This document shows, piece by piece, positions 12,731 to 23,192 of a stretch of 64,000 bases of DNA. Below the pieces are notes generated by a model. It had not been told where the DNA came from and did no database searches. It saw only the letters and a list, made by a program, of their open reading frames with translations. How positions within the stretch are numbered: the stretch's first letter is position 1; every line of letters starts with the position of its first letter. The translations under genes and the position numbers were made by a program. Source of the DNA: Promerops cafer (lineage: Eukaryota > Chordata > Aves > Passeriformes > Nectariniidae); contig VZSE01014407.1 in the NCBI GenBank assembly GCA_013398275.1, forward strand, positions 278,740 through 342,739, written 5' to 3'.

Positions 12731-14526
12731 AATATTTTAAAGTCAATGAGAAAAAAATGGATAGGTGCCAAGAGAGTCAATTGGACAAACGGCTTCTCCT
12801 ATCAGTATTGTCCATATTTCAGTTTCTAGTTTATCAGTGGAATGTACATGGCTGTTTAAATAAAATCTCTCACATGTTCCGCTGTGTACAGAACCAGCCA
12901 CCACAGTTCATAGATCCGAAAACAGTTAGAAAGCTGTAAAAGAATGCTTGGGAAGACATATATTTCAACTCCAACACAAAAGAAGTCTTTTCTCCAGAGT
13001 GTTTCTGTACTCTGTAGAAAAATTCCCAGTGGCAGTTAGCAGCACATACATGGAGTTTGATTTAATATTTTTATATACTGTAATTTTTTGATCAATGGAC
13101 ACCGAGAAGCACCATCCCTTGACTGTTTTATGAAGAAGAGCTTGAATTTAGTATCTGCAGGCGTACAACCAGTGCTTAAATAAATAAGAAACTCCCCTTT
13201 CCCCAAGGATCCTAATGCTATAGCATCTAGGTCACTGCTATTAACCTCTTCCCTAAGGATTTAGAAATAAATCCAAGATACCAACTAAACTCCATTCCTC
13301 AGCTGACTGAAACCCCATCAGATGACATTGTCTTCATAATTTTTCTCCTAACCTGGTGATAAGCAGTTTTAGCTTAGAATTGCTCATAGAAAAGATCTAA
13401 GATATTGTAACACTGTCCTTTTCCAGGCAGGACCAGGACAGCTGAAGATGGACTTGCTCAATTCATGGCATATCCCCTCCCACCCACTCCAAAGCCAAGT
13501 CCATCTTTTGTATTCATAGGTTTTAACTGCAACCTGTCTCACAGAAATAAAGGTTTAAAACACACTCATGTGGGAAGGGCAAGTGCTGTGTTAACCTCTC
13601 CCACAAAAATACACCTAAAGAGGCCAAGCTTTGGATACTTTGTGGTGCCTCTTATTGAGACGGGCTAAGATAATAAGATAAAAGATGTGGATAGCAAGCA
13701 AAGCATTATTGGCAATTGTTCAGCATAGCACACATTAACATAACTTCCACTAGGTTTAGTTTTTGCAGCCTCACTTCAGGCCCCCAGGCAGAATAAAGTA
13801 GGAGGAGCTATTTCAAAATACCAGGACTACTTAGAAGAGTGCTTAAAGCAAACAACAAAAAATTGGAAGGAGTTCAGAAGATCTGAGGGAAAATGGGATC
13901 ACCATAGGGCACATCCTATTTGCTAGTATAGGAGTACTAACACTTGTTTCTGGATTAAGTCAGCCAGCCTACACCTATATGTCAAAATCACAGAGGAGTC
14001 CCTGTGTTACTTCCAGATTTTCTTCTGTGGTGTTGCACAGGCTAACCCTCAAAAGGCGGTGGATTTGAACTTCCAACCTTTGCTTAGGCTAATGTCTATA
14101 TAAACCAAGGTAGTGCTACTGTGCAGTGGTGGAACAAAGCATTGCCTTCTGCTGCTCTGACATACTACATTGGAAAACACATGGGCTTGGGTTTTCTTTT
14201 TCTTCTTTTTAATCAACAGGAAAATAGAAATGGTAGGTTCTTTTTGTATTTCCTATGTAAACTGCATTTCAAAATTAAGTGGGCCTTAAAAAAAAAATAA
14301 AACCCTTTACATTACAATCGTGAAGCACCTAAATGCAAGCAGTGAACAGACTCATACAATAATGCCTTCTCCAATTTTCAGACATATATTTCCATATGAA
14401 AAAAAAATAGAGCTTGGACAACTAGAAAAATTCATAAATTGACCATGAGAAGCCCATCTTCCAAAGACATCCTCAACAATTTCACTGGTTCAGTTTACAA
14501 GGTGAAGTAGATCACAGATCTGCATC
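12731..14526. other. Intergenic sequence, nothing recognised
   Basis: No exon, RNA gene or repeat with support. A short tRNA T-arm-like string occurs on the minus strand near 14055-14075 but without the rest of a tRNA. Confidence 0.55.
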
Positions 14527-15066
14527 TGTAAGGAAAGGGTTAATAACATCTGGAGTACATGCCTTAAACACCCCCTCTGTGGGGAAACTTGTTGCAGAAA
14601 CAAAGAAGCAAAGTTTCAGTTTTGGCCTCGATACTTCTTGCAGCAACCTTCCGCTGCCCTGAGTCATCAGGCAAGTGCAAACTGCCAGCCGGGTCACAAA
14701 TAGGGCACTTGACTACGGGGTATTTGTCTGGTATGACCCCCAGGGCAGACCTCCAATGACCACAAAACCAAGACCAGAACATGTGACATGATGAGACCCT
14801 GCCCTACCTTCTTGCTAATGAGGGAGCATAGAAAAGCAGCTTGGGGAGTGAACCAGGCTGGACTTCTGAACCACCACAAAGGGGACCAGGGCACTGAAGG
14901 ACCAACGGGCCACTGCTGGATCCACAGAGCTGACCATTTTCTGCTTGCTCTCCCTCACTTTCTCTTTTCCCTGCACACTTATTGTTACAAATAAAGTTGG
15001 TATTGTCGAGCCGGTATTTGGTCTCATTTGCACCTTAATGTGGGCAGAGGACTTCATATCATAGCA
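14527..15066 (+). mobile_element. Solo LTR of an endogenous retrovirus-like element
   Basis: A 540-bp block is GC-richer than its flanks. It starts TGTAAGG and ends ATAGCA, so it has TG...CA ends. It is flanked by GCATC (14522-14526) and ACATC (15067-15071), a 5-bp target duplication with one mismatch. An AATAAA signal at 14990-14995 precedes a short GT-containing end (GTTGGTATTG), as in a U3-R-U5 layout. No primer-binding site or internal viral gene follows, so it is a recombined solo LTR. I cannot name the family; the edges rest on the terminal bases and duplication. Confidence 0.6.
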
Positions 15067-15679
15067 ACATCTTTAGTTTGTATTTTCAGAAGCTGAAAAA
15101 GGGAGTAGCTAAAATTTATTTTCAAATAAGTTATACTCAATATGCATCACACCAATGTACCAGTGAGCCAGAGAGCCTTCAGACCATATACAAGCAAATG
15201 GAAAGAAGAGGACAGGATTAAGTAGCTGATGATCACAATGGAAAACATAGAGCTTTTAGGATCCAAACCTCTATTTTTCCTGGGGAAAAACTACCAAATG
15301 TGGGTGTGTTTATATTAAAACACTTTTTGAAAGGCAAAATAAAATGCAGTGTGTCATCAAATAAAAACAGCATCCAGTTGCCCAATTTTGTTGTTTTCCT
15401 CTATTGGAAGACTGTTCTAATAGCATGCACAGGAACCTTTCCTCCTTCATGTTCCTTAGAACTAATTTACAGCAGGATATAAAAATGATATATCCATTAC
15501 AAAACAAAGACTGGAAAACTAGTGTACGAGGTTCAAGTGGTATATGATTCATGCCTAAAGGAGAATCCAACGGGACAAATCTACTCTACAAAAATTCCAA
15601 GACATTCTCAAATGTCAGTCTTCGTGAAATGTCTGATAACCACTAATCTCATTTCTTATACAAAAAGGTTGAATCAAGG

Positions 15680-15745
15680 AGTCACTAGCCGTGCCAAGGT
15701 CCCACACACCCAAGTCAGGATCAGAATTTAGGTTTGGCCTTGATG
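15680..15745 (+). repeat. Short remnant of a MIR/CR1-L3-like repeat
   Basis: The segment GTGCCAAGGTCCCACACACC followed by AAGTCAGGATCAGAATTTAG resembles the conserved 3' core of the same old family (a CCAAGGTCACACAG-type block then CAGGATTAGAA). It is only about 65 bases, so the assignment is tentative. Confidence 0.4.
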
Positions 15746-17739
15746 TGAGCCAACCTTTCGAACAAACTGCTTTGAACTACCCTGGTGATGAGTTATTGTT
15801 GGGATGTGTGTTTGCTGACACATTATATAATACTTCTTTACAGTAAAAATTGTTTCACCTTTAAAATAATATGCACATGTACCTTTTAATCTGGAAGGAA
15901 ATAAACCTCTTATTTCATAAGAAGAAGCATCAAAATGAGGTGTTACAGCTGAAGAACAAAGACGCTGATGACATGTGAAGTTGATGAAATGTGTAAGAAT
16001 GGACAATTCATTCCCAAAATTCTTTGTAAGATTTTGATGTTGTCAGGTAAGGTGTGTTTCATTCAGTTTGACACATAACAGTGGGTGCTCAAAATAAAAG
16101 TTTGTGATACCAGAACACTAAATAATAATAAAAGCTAAAGATATCTCTATTTTAAACAAACCTAGAAGCCTATTTCCCTAATGAATATGCTCAAGTTACC
16201 CTTGAAAATCTAACAGGCCAGAAAGGAAAAGTCAACACACTACGGTGATTGTAACAACTCGAAGTGCGGCTTCCATGCATTTTTCAAAATACAGCTTATA
16301 GTAAATCAAACATAAAAGCATTCTTTAAGCTTTAAAAAAAACATCCTAACAGTGATAGGTCAAACTTGCATTTTGCCTTTATCTGCAAAGACACAACATC
16401 TGGTGTGCTTCTGGCTAGACAGCTCCTATTCAGAGCAACCACTGTTGAGGTTATCAACCAATTCCTATGCCTTCAAATAAACATAAATGCAAGTGTGTTA
16501 ACTTATATCCCTACATTTAAAAAAAAAAAAAAAAAAGTCTTCTTAGGTCAAGTAATTTACAGACTTCAGATTGAGATTCTCCAATATTAAGCCTGCATTT
16601 TCATGGAACAAAATTTGCCCCTTTTTTTTTAAGTAGCCTAAGTCACAACAAAAAATTTCAAAACTGGGAAAAAATGCCTTGTGCCTACACCAAGTACTAG
16701 AAAAATGCTACTAAATTAATTGAATACTTTTAATTCACAGCAATTACTATAAATGTGATTTCATCCCTATTGAAGTCAAAGGCTCACTGAACAGAAGCAG
16801 CTCTTTTCTTAGTGTTTTGTTAAGAAAGAATACATAAACAATTGATTTATAAATTCATTAGAAAACGATTAAAAAATTAACATTATGTCCTGTGGGAAAT
16901 ATCCTGGAAAAAGTCTATACTAGTATTTGTAAAATCTGTCCACAAAAAATGATCTACCACCTCTTAAACTGCAATCACACCAAAAAGATTGGTCTTGCTC
17001 CCATAAATACATTGAAAAGCAAAATACTGAAACCGCTTTTTAAGGCATTTCTCTTGACTCAGGTTGTGAGGATCTTTTTATCTCACTACCTACAAGGACT
17101 AGATGCTACAAGAAAAAAAAAAATACTCCCAGTTGAGATACTGCATTTAGTAATCACTAGAGAACAGAAAATCCACACACTGTTCTGGGTGATGGTAAGA
17201 AACAGTAGGAACAATCACTAATAACTCTAATATACTGTGTGAGCAGATGGCCTAAACTATCAAACGTTTTATCAGTCTCACTGTTTTTTACATTGTAAGG
17301 AATAAAACTTACAGATGATAAACTGTGGCTGAGACAATGAATGCTTCCATCCATCATCCTAGGCTTCCCTTATTCCAGCCATGTGACTGAGTTGAATCAA
17401 GTTTATGGTATCTTGGCAGGAGATTCCTACGGAAGCTAATATCTAGACTGAGTACATGTATAATTCATTTATTCCCCATAAAAGCAAAAAATGTTAATTT
17501 TAAGAATCTCCATTTCACTTAATTGAACCAGATCACAATGAATTATTTTAAAAGCCTTAGGAGATCATTCTCAAAAGTTTCAGCCTTTATATCACTGCTG
17601 AAACTGTGTTTATTCTCAAGAGGACATCAAGTTTTTAAAAAATTGTGTGCTGATTTTAAGTAAGAGAAATCTCACTTTAAGAGCACAAGCTCCAAATCTA
17701 ATTGAAATCCTTGGTACAAGCTGCAGCTCCTCTCCCCAT
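15746..17739. other. Intergenic sequence, nothing recognised
   Basis: AT-rich with several short A runs (for example 16518-16535 and 17111-17123). No supported feature. Confidence 0.6.
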
Positions 17740-18050
17740 GCGCTGAACAGGCTTGGCACAGCGTCCAGGCATGGCCGGCTCTCTGCTGGGGGCAGCGTTC
17801 TCGGCTGTGAAGGCAGAGCGTGCCCTCTGTCACTCATGGCGAGCAGTCCTGTCCAACTGTCTCTTTTCGACAACTTTATCATCAATCTCTTTATTAACAG
17901 CCCCGCTGCAGACTCAGAACGCAAACAGGGACAGCGCGCATGCCAGACTTCTGGAAGCACATGGCACGAGACACTGCTCAGGGCACGGGGCAGGGAATGC
18001 TGGAGCAGAACACGTAGCATGACTCTTCCATGCTCTTTCAAGAAGTATCG
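17740..18050. promoter_or_regulatory. Isolated CpG-rich patch about 3 kb downstream of PAPOLA
   Basis: I count sixteen CpGs in about 310 bases, against almost none in the flanking kilobases. Open frames overlap it on both strands (191 codons at 17647-18222 plus; 141 codons at 17616-18041 minus). This is what a GC-rich, stop-poor segment gives by chance. Neither product resembles a family I know. It may be an unmethylated regulatory element or a non-coding RNA exon. Confidence 0.35.
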
Positions 18051-21004
18051 TATTTATTATGTTTACTTAGAATCAAATTTCTATTTGGGGAGAGATGGGG
18101 AGATAGGGAAGTTGTTTCTCAAACATCAAGGATTGCCCACCTTGCCTCCAGTTTTATCTTTATGCCATTTGAAGTGCCCGATAAATACAGGGTGTTTGAC
18201 CCAACATTCAGTTCAACTTTAAGAACTTCATCTCCTTTAGGTCAGTGTTTTACCCTAACTGAAGCAAGTGCCACAGAAATAACCTCAGACGTACTGAAAA
18301 GTTTCATATGTGTAGACTTCAGGCATGTAAAAATTTACTTAAGTAACCTTATTCAGGCAATTGACTTCTACAAATACAAACAGAAAATAGGAATGCTAAA
18401 TCGTACATAAGAGAACAAAAAGGGCATTTGCACTTGTAAGCTGCCCAGTATCTGTGTGGGCCACAGTCATCATGGGGCAGTTTAAATGCACTGGCTAGTT
18501 TCTTAAATAAATAAATGCTTTTCTTACCTAATAAACTGGACCTTTAATCGCCTTACATCTACAATAATTTTACTCTTTATCCTTTACTATTACTTTCATG
18601 GATTCTAGCTCTTATTTAGAGACAGTAACTAAATACAAAACCAAAGCTTAATACTATCTACATACACCATAAAATATTTTTCCCCAGCCATTACTATACC
18701 CTTAAATTTGACTTTAATATAGTGTGTAGGACATTTGTCATTCTTAGCTTAAAATAAACATTGCACTAGAATAGAGATCATAAAAATAATGAGATAATTA
18801 AGATATCCAGACTTGCTGATAGGACCTGTGATCTGGTTAATTCATTAATATAATTCATAATTAAGTATGGAAGGCAGGAAAAAAAATTTACCTAAAGGCA
18901 GCATTCCAGAATTTAGTTAGACCAATAAAAATATACCTAAACTTCATTAAAAAAATCCTTTGTTTCAATATCCAAAACACAGAGGGAACATCCAGCAGTG
19001 GTTCACCATATTATCTTTTCAATAAAACATGCCCTCTGAAGTTTCACATTAAAGTCTGGTGACAGAAGTAGCTGATGTTTGTAGATATTTCAAATTATTA
19101 GTTTGAACTTTGTAGACATATCAAACTGCATCTGCCTCTACCAACAAAACCAAGATGGTTTGTCTCTACTGAACAGACATTTAATACTACTGTGATTATT
19201 AAACTAAAATCAGTTTACTGATTTGCATGTATTACTGACTGACAATGGACTCCATTTTTCCAATATGAATACTGGATCTGTAAAAAAAAGTGAACGCACT
19301 AAAGTACTCAGCTAATATATGTATATTCAGACATTTCTGACTGTACCATCAAAACCTGCATAACAAGTGATGAAATTTGCTAAGTATTGTTCAGCCACAA
19401 TGATGGCAGAGAGATTAATCATGGCAAAGGTACTTGACTAGTGTGCTCATAAACTTACATAAATGAAGCCAGCATCACTACAACATGCAAAATACCTTTT
19501 GCAGAAATGTACACAACCTCCAAATAATATCTATTATGAGGATAAATATATTCTGCTTCCTCAGTAACTATCACAGTAGTTTTTAGTGCATTTAAACATA
19601 GCTTCTGCCTCAGAATCAATATTATATGTTCTTCCTATGCTGAATTACTTTTGGTTATTCTAGATGCTGAAGAACTGTTTCATCTTTTACTGTTGATAAA
19701 ATTCATTCTCCCATTAAGCTATATTTACTAGCAATTGATATTCATTACTACTCAGTTACCATATACTTGTAGCTACAAGTTTAAAAAATTTGCAGTTTAA
19801 GAAAAACCCAAAACAAAGAAAACCCCCCAAAACTAAAAAATACACTAAGAAGTGCATTTAATAAGAAGTGGCATGCACACATACTACCTACAAGGAGGCA
19901 CAACTTTAGCTAGAACTCATCAGCTCAAATGTCTGATTCCAATCAGTATGTCTAAAGCCATCTGTTAAACCATGGCTTATTAATGTTAATTATTTTGGCT
20001 ACAACAGTAATTTTCAGCTTGTTGTTTGCAGATCCTTATGAGTCAGTGAACTTAATTCAGGAGGTTGATGATGGGCAACTCAGAAAAACAAGTTATTGAA
20101 ACCTATTGCCAGTAGCCTGAAAAACATTGAACAGAAATTTGTGTATCTACTAGCAGATTTTTATTGGTCAGAGAAAATAAAAGACGAATTAAAACCATAA
20201 ATAACATCATCAGCTGTGATGACAGGGAGATGCGGTGGGCAGGATATAAAAATGATGAATCTGTTTTAAACAAGACAAGCAATTGCATGCTGTGAAAAAT
20301 ATATACAACAGAAAGGTTTATTGTTTCAGGCACGGCAATTATAATATGAAGACCATAATCATCAGTGGTTTTAGCAGTTAAAGAAATTTTAGTCAAAAGT
20401 AGACTACTTATTAAAGTTACTCACATCAAGCATTTGGAGGATTGGTCTCATGCTGATACAAAGATCAATCAAGTGATGCACAGCTACTTGCAATTTTTAC
20501 CTTTATTTCAGGACATGCTTAAACAACTTAACCAGAAGAGAAATAGTGCCATCTGCTGACATAAGGAATAGGTGCTTGTAAGAAAAGCCTGAGGTGCCAA
20601 AACTCTTACAGCCAATGTTTTTAAAAAATGAAGTTCAAACTTTTGCCAAAAATAGCATACCAGCAAATTGTTTAGGCACATGTTTCTTCTAGTTTTGTCC
20701 ACTTTTAAGAATTTAGGATGGAGAGATGGAATGGATGCCCTTAAAACGTTTTGTGTGTTTTTGGCAACTCTGCCCCCACCAAAACACTGCACAACTCACA
20801 AACTCTCCGTTTAATAGCTAGAACCCAACATCCTTCTGAGTGTTACTTCCTCTTCCTATAGCAAACATACATGAACGCTAAGTAAGCACTATCTACTGTA
20901 CTTCCTTTAGGCCATACCATATTTTGCCTTAGCAGAAAATTTAAGAGCTAAGTAATAATTAAGAAAGTAAAACCAATTTAGTACATTCAGAAAAATCAGA
21001 CAAC
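18051..21004. other. Sequence between the CpG patch and the PAPOLA 3' end
   Basis: Very AT-rich, with no exon, repeat or RNA gene recognised. It may be transcribed by read-through past the PAPOLA poly(A) site. Confidence 0.6.
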
Positions 21005-21022
21005 CATGGGATTGTGCTGTTT

Positions 21023-21028
21023 TTTATT
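21023..21028 (-). terminator. Candidate distal PAPOLA poly(A) signal
   Basis: The minus strand reads AATAAA in the context ACACAATAAAAAACAGC. About 20-30 bases further downstream comes GGTTGTCTGATTTTT, a GU/U-rich element of the expected type. Cleavage would fall near 21000-21010. Chosen as the distal site because sequence to its left loses 3' UTR character. Confidence 0.55.
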
Positions 21029-22229
21029 GTGTTTTCAATGGAGAAATACATCATCTGTTTACAAAATAGCTCTTGAAAAATACAAGGAGTACAGATACTA
21101 TAAAACAAAGCAAACTCCAGTCATGAGACACTACGTACATCATGCGAAAGCAACAGTCTGATCTCCAGGTTATGAAAACTAGAATTAAAAAGTCACTATA
21201 CAGAAAGGTTCCAAGTTTCCAGCTTGGCAAAACTTGGGTGCAGTTACATGAAACGTTTAATAAAATGAAAAAGATTTTCCGATGTGTAAACAAAATGACA
21301 AGACTAAATTTGTGCCTGGCAATTTCGATCTAAACTCCATAGCTACACAAAATACACAGACAGCTTGTACACTTCAACTGTTAAGATATAACCTCCTTTG
21401 GGGGGTGGACGACAGCAGGCTGCACAGGGCAAGGAAAAGAGAAATATTGTATACTAGACATCTTAGACAAATGGCAAAAAAAAAAAACCCTTCAGTTACT
21501 GCACAGCCTAAGTAAAAGATAAGCTACACTCTGACTTTGGAGAATTAATTTAGAAGGATAAGGGGAAGAGTGTAAGTAATTTAACTTGTAACATGAAAGA
21601 TGCATGTGTAATAGGATGGAGCACAATGGGAGAAGGGAGTTCATAAAACATGCTAATCAAAGTATGGGAAGTATGATTTGACATCCCACGTATTTCAGAC
21701 TTAAGTAATAGTAACATGAAGTTTGTTATCTACATCTGGTATTACTGTTGGTATCCCTCATGTTCCTCAAATACTGCTGTTCTTTGCCATGAGAGCTTCA
21801 GTTATTTCAAAAGAAAAAGTTGTTACCTTTTTGATAGGACTACAAGAACAAAAAATAGGAGTAAGAGAGCTTACTAGATGTCAAGTCCTTACTAGAAATA
21901 TGATTTTTAAAAATTTGGTGTTGTTCGGTATGTAAAACTACTTGTGATGAACTATCTAAAAATAAAAAGGTTAAAATTCTTAGGGAAAAATCTTTTTGCC
22001 TTTATTTAAAATTTTAAGCTTTTTAATGCATATGGGACCTTTATGGAGTGTACAAAAATCATATTTAGTGATTCAAAGGCCATCAAGACAGGTGGTGTAT
22101 TTCACAGGCACACAGTATTTACCTAAACACTTTAGTCATGGGACAAATTTTGAATTTGTGCCTAGAGGCCACAACGTATTACAAGTAGGTAATGGGCAGG
22201 GAGGAACCCGAATGAACACATGGCTCGTA

Positions 22230-22235
22230 TTTATT
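22230..22235 (-). terminator. Candidate proximal PAPOLA poly(A) signal
   Basis: The minus strand reads AATAAA in the context ACAAAATAAATACGAGCC. A GU-containing stretch, CATGTGTTC, follows about 10 bases later. It would give a 3' UTR of roughly 0.88 kb. Further AATAAA copies at 22396-22401 and 22001-22006 have less clear downstream elements. Confidence 0.45.
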
Positions 22236-22584
22236 TTGTATAAATAACTATTGTTCTATATGGTGCATACAAGCTGAAAAAGTAATTAAAAAAACCAACC
22301 AAACAAAAAAACCCCAACATTAAATGCAAAATATTTTCCCAAGAAATAAAGGGATAAAAAAAGGGAATAAGGAGTTCAATTAGCTCAAAAGAAAGTTTAT
22401 TTACTGTTTGATTGCTGATTTGTATGCACCTTAAAACAATCCTATAAATAAAAGTAGACCACATCTTAATCATGTCCCACCAATACCAAAACTTCCCAAT
22501 TACTTCCTCAACTTACATCTTATGACCCCAAGATTTGACATTACATTTTAAAGACTTACTGCTGCTTGATGGCAGTTGAACTAA

Positions 22585-22620
22585 ATATACTATACACTTT
22601 GTTTTCAATGTATAGTATAT
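22585..22620 (-). other. Perfect 12-bp inverted repeat in the PAPOLA 3' UTR
   Basis: The arms ATATACTATACA (22585-22596) and TGTATAGTATAT (22609-22620) are perfect complements around a 12-base centre. Inside the loop a further TTG/CAA pairing around four T is possible. As RNA this would be a stable AU-rich stem-loop. Confidence 0.85.
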
Positions 22621-22652
22621 CATAGAATGTCATCCAATTTGTAAGTTACTAC

Positions 22653-22673
22653 TATTGAAGAGACTCTTCAATA
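22653..22673 (-). other. 10-bp near-continuous palindrome in the PAPOLA 3' UTR
   Basis: TATTGAAGAG and CTCTTCAATA flank a single central A, giving 10 paired positions. It lies only 32 bases from the larger inverted repeat at 22585-22620. As RNA it could form a short hairpin or a self-dimer site. Confidence 0.85.
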
Positions 22674-23096
22674 AAATGAAATTTTGTCAGCTAAAGATCT
22701 AAAATTAGTCATACTCCAATAAAAAAAGTACATAAAAGTGCATTTAAGGGATTCTTATGCCAGTTTTATCTCAATTTTGAAACAATGCATCAAACAAATT
22801 CAATCAGAATGTCAAATATGGCTACAAATAGTGTTCATGTTTTTAAAGGCAGTAATCCTTTGAAATATTTAATGTAACTGTTGCTAACACATTAATTGTA
22901 CTCCTGGCTTCACATACTAACCTGGACTTCCAATCAAGCGGCGACTTTAGTCCAGAAAGGGAAGTGCACAACATATACCTAAATCCATTTGCGATTATGT
23001 TCTAGTCTTGCACCCTCCGTTCTCCTTTTTTTTTCTAGCATTAGAAGACAACAGGTTGAGTTGGCAGATACTGTTTATGGACCCCTGAGGTGGTTT

Positions 23097-23192
23097 TTAC
23101 CGGTTCAATCTCAATTTTATTGAATTCTTGATAACAGGAATAGGATTTGCAGGAAGAGCAGGGATATCTGAAAGGTCTGTACTGGGTGTTTT
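23097..23192 (-). CDS. PAPOLA: PAPOLA exon 22, coding part (residues 708-738 and stop)
   Basis: The reverse strand reads KTPSTDLSDIPALPANPIPV then IKNSIKLRLNR and TAA. The last ~20 residues are almost invariant in vertebrates. They are the region through which U1A, other splicing factors and CFIm25 bind and inhibit or recruit the polymerase. The acceptor is TTTTCTTTTCAG. The exon continues into the 3' UTR. Confidence 0.98.
   Translation of the reverse strand, partial: KTPSTDLSDIPALPANPIPVIKNSIKLRLNR

Larger units (their letters stand above)
21005..23096 (-). other. PAPOLA: PAPOLA 3' UTR (distal end inferred)
   Basis: This sequence follows the stop codon in the last exon. It has no introns, repeats or long frames and has AU-rich stretches. 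Possible poly(A) signals (AATAAA on the minus strand) lie at 22396-22401, 22230-22235, 22001-22006 and 21023-21028. The last gives a UTR of about 2.1 kb, close to the size I recall for the human mRNA. Two strong inverted repeats lie at 22585-22620 and 22653-22673. The true end needs RNA evidence. Confidence 0.7.

Noticed and set aside
14055..14075. tRNA T-arm-like string on the minus strand (GTTCAAATCC)
   Set aside because: No acceptor stem, D arm or anticodon arm can be placed around it. It may be a SINE scrap, but support is too weak.
17647..18222. 191-codon open frame, longest in the window
   Set aside because: It overlaps a 141-codon frame on the opposite strand within a GC-rich, stop-poor patch. 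It has no recognisable domain and its C-terminal half runs into AT-rich non-coding sequence.
21051..21293. 80-codon hydrophobic minus-strand frame
   Set aside because: It lies within the PAPOLA 3' UTR, has no initiation context of note and is best explained by AT-rich composition.
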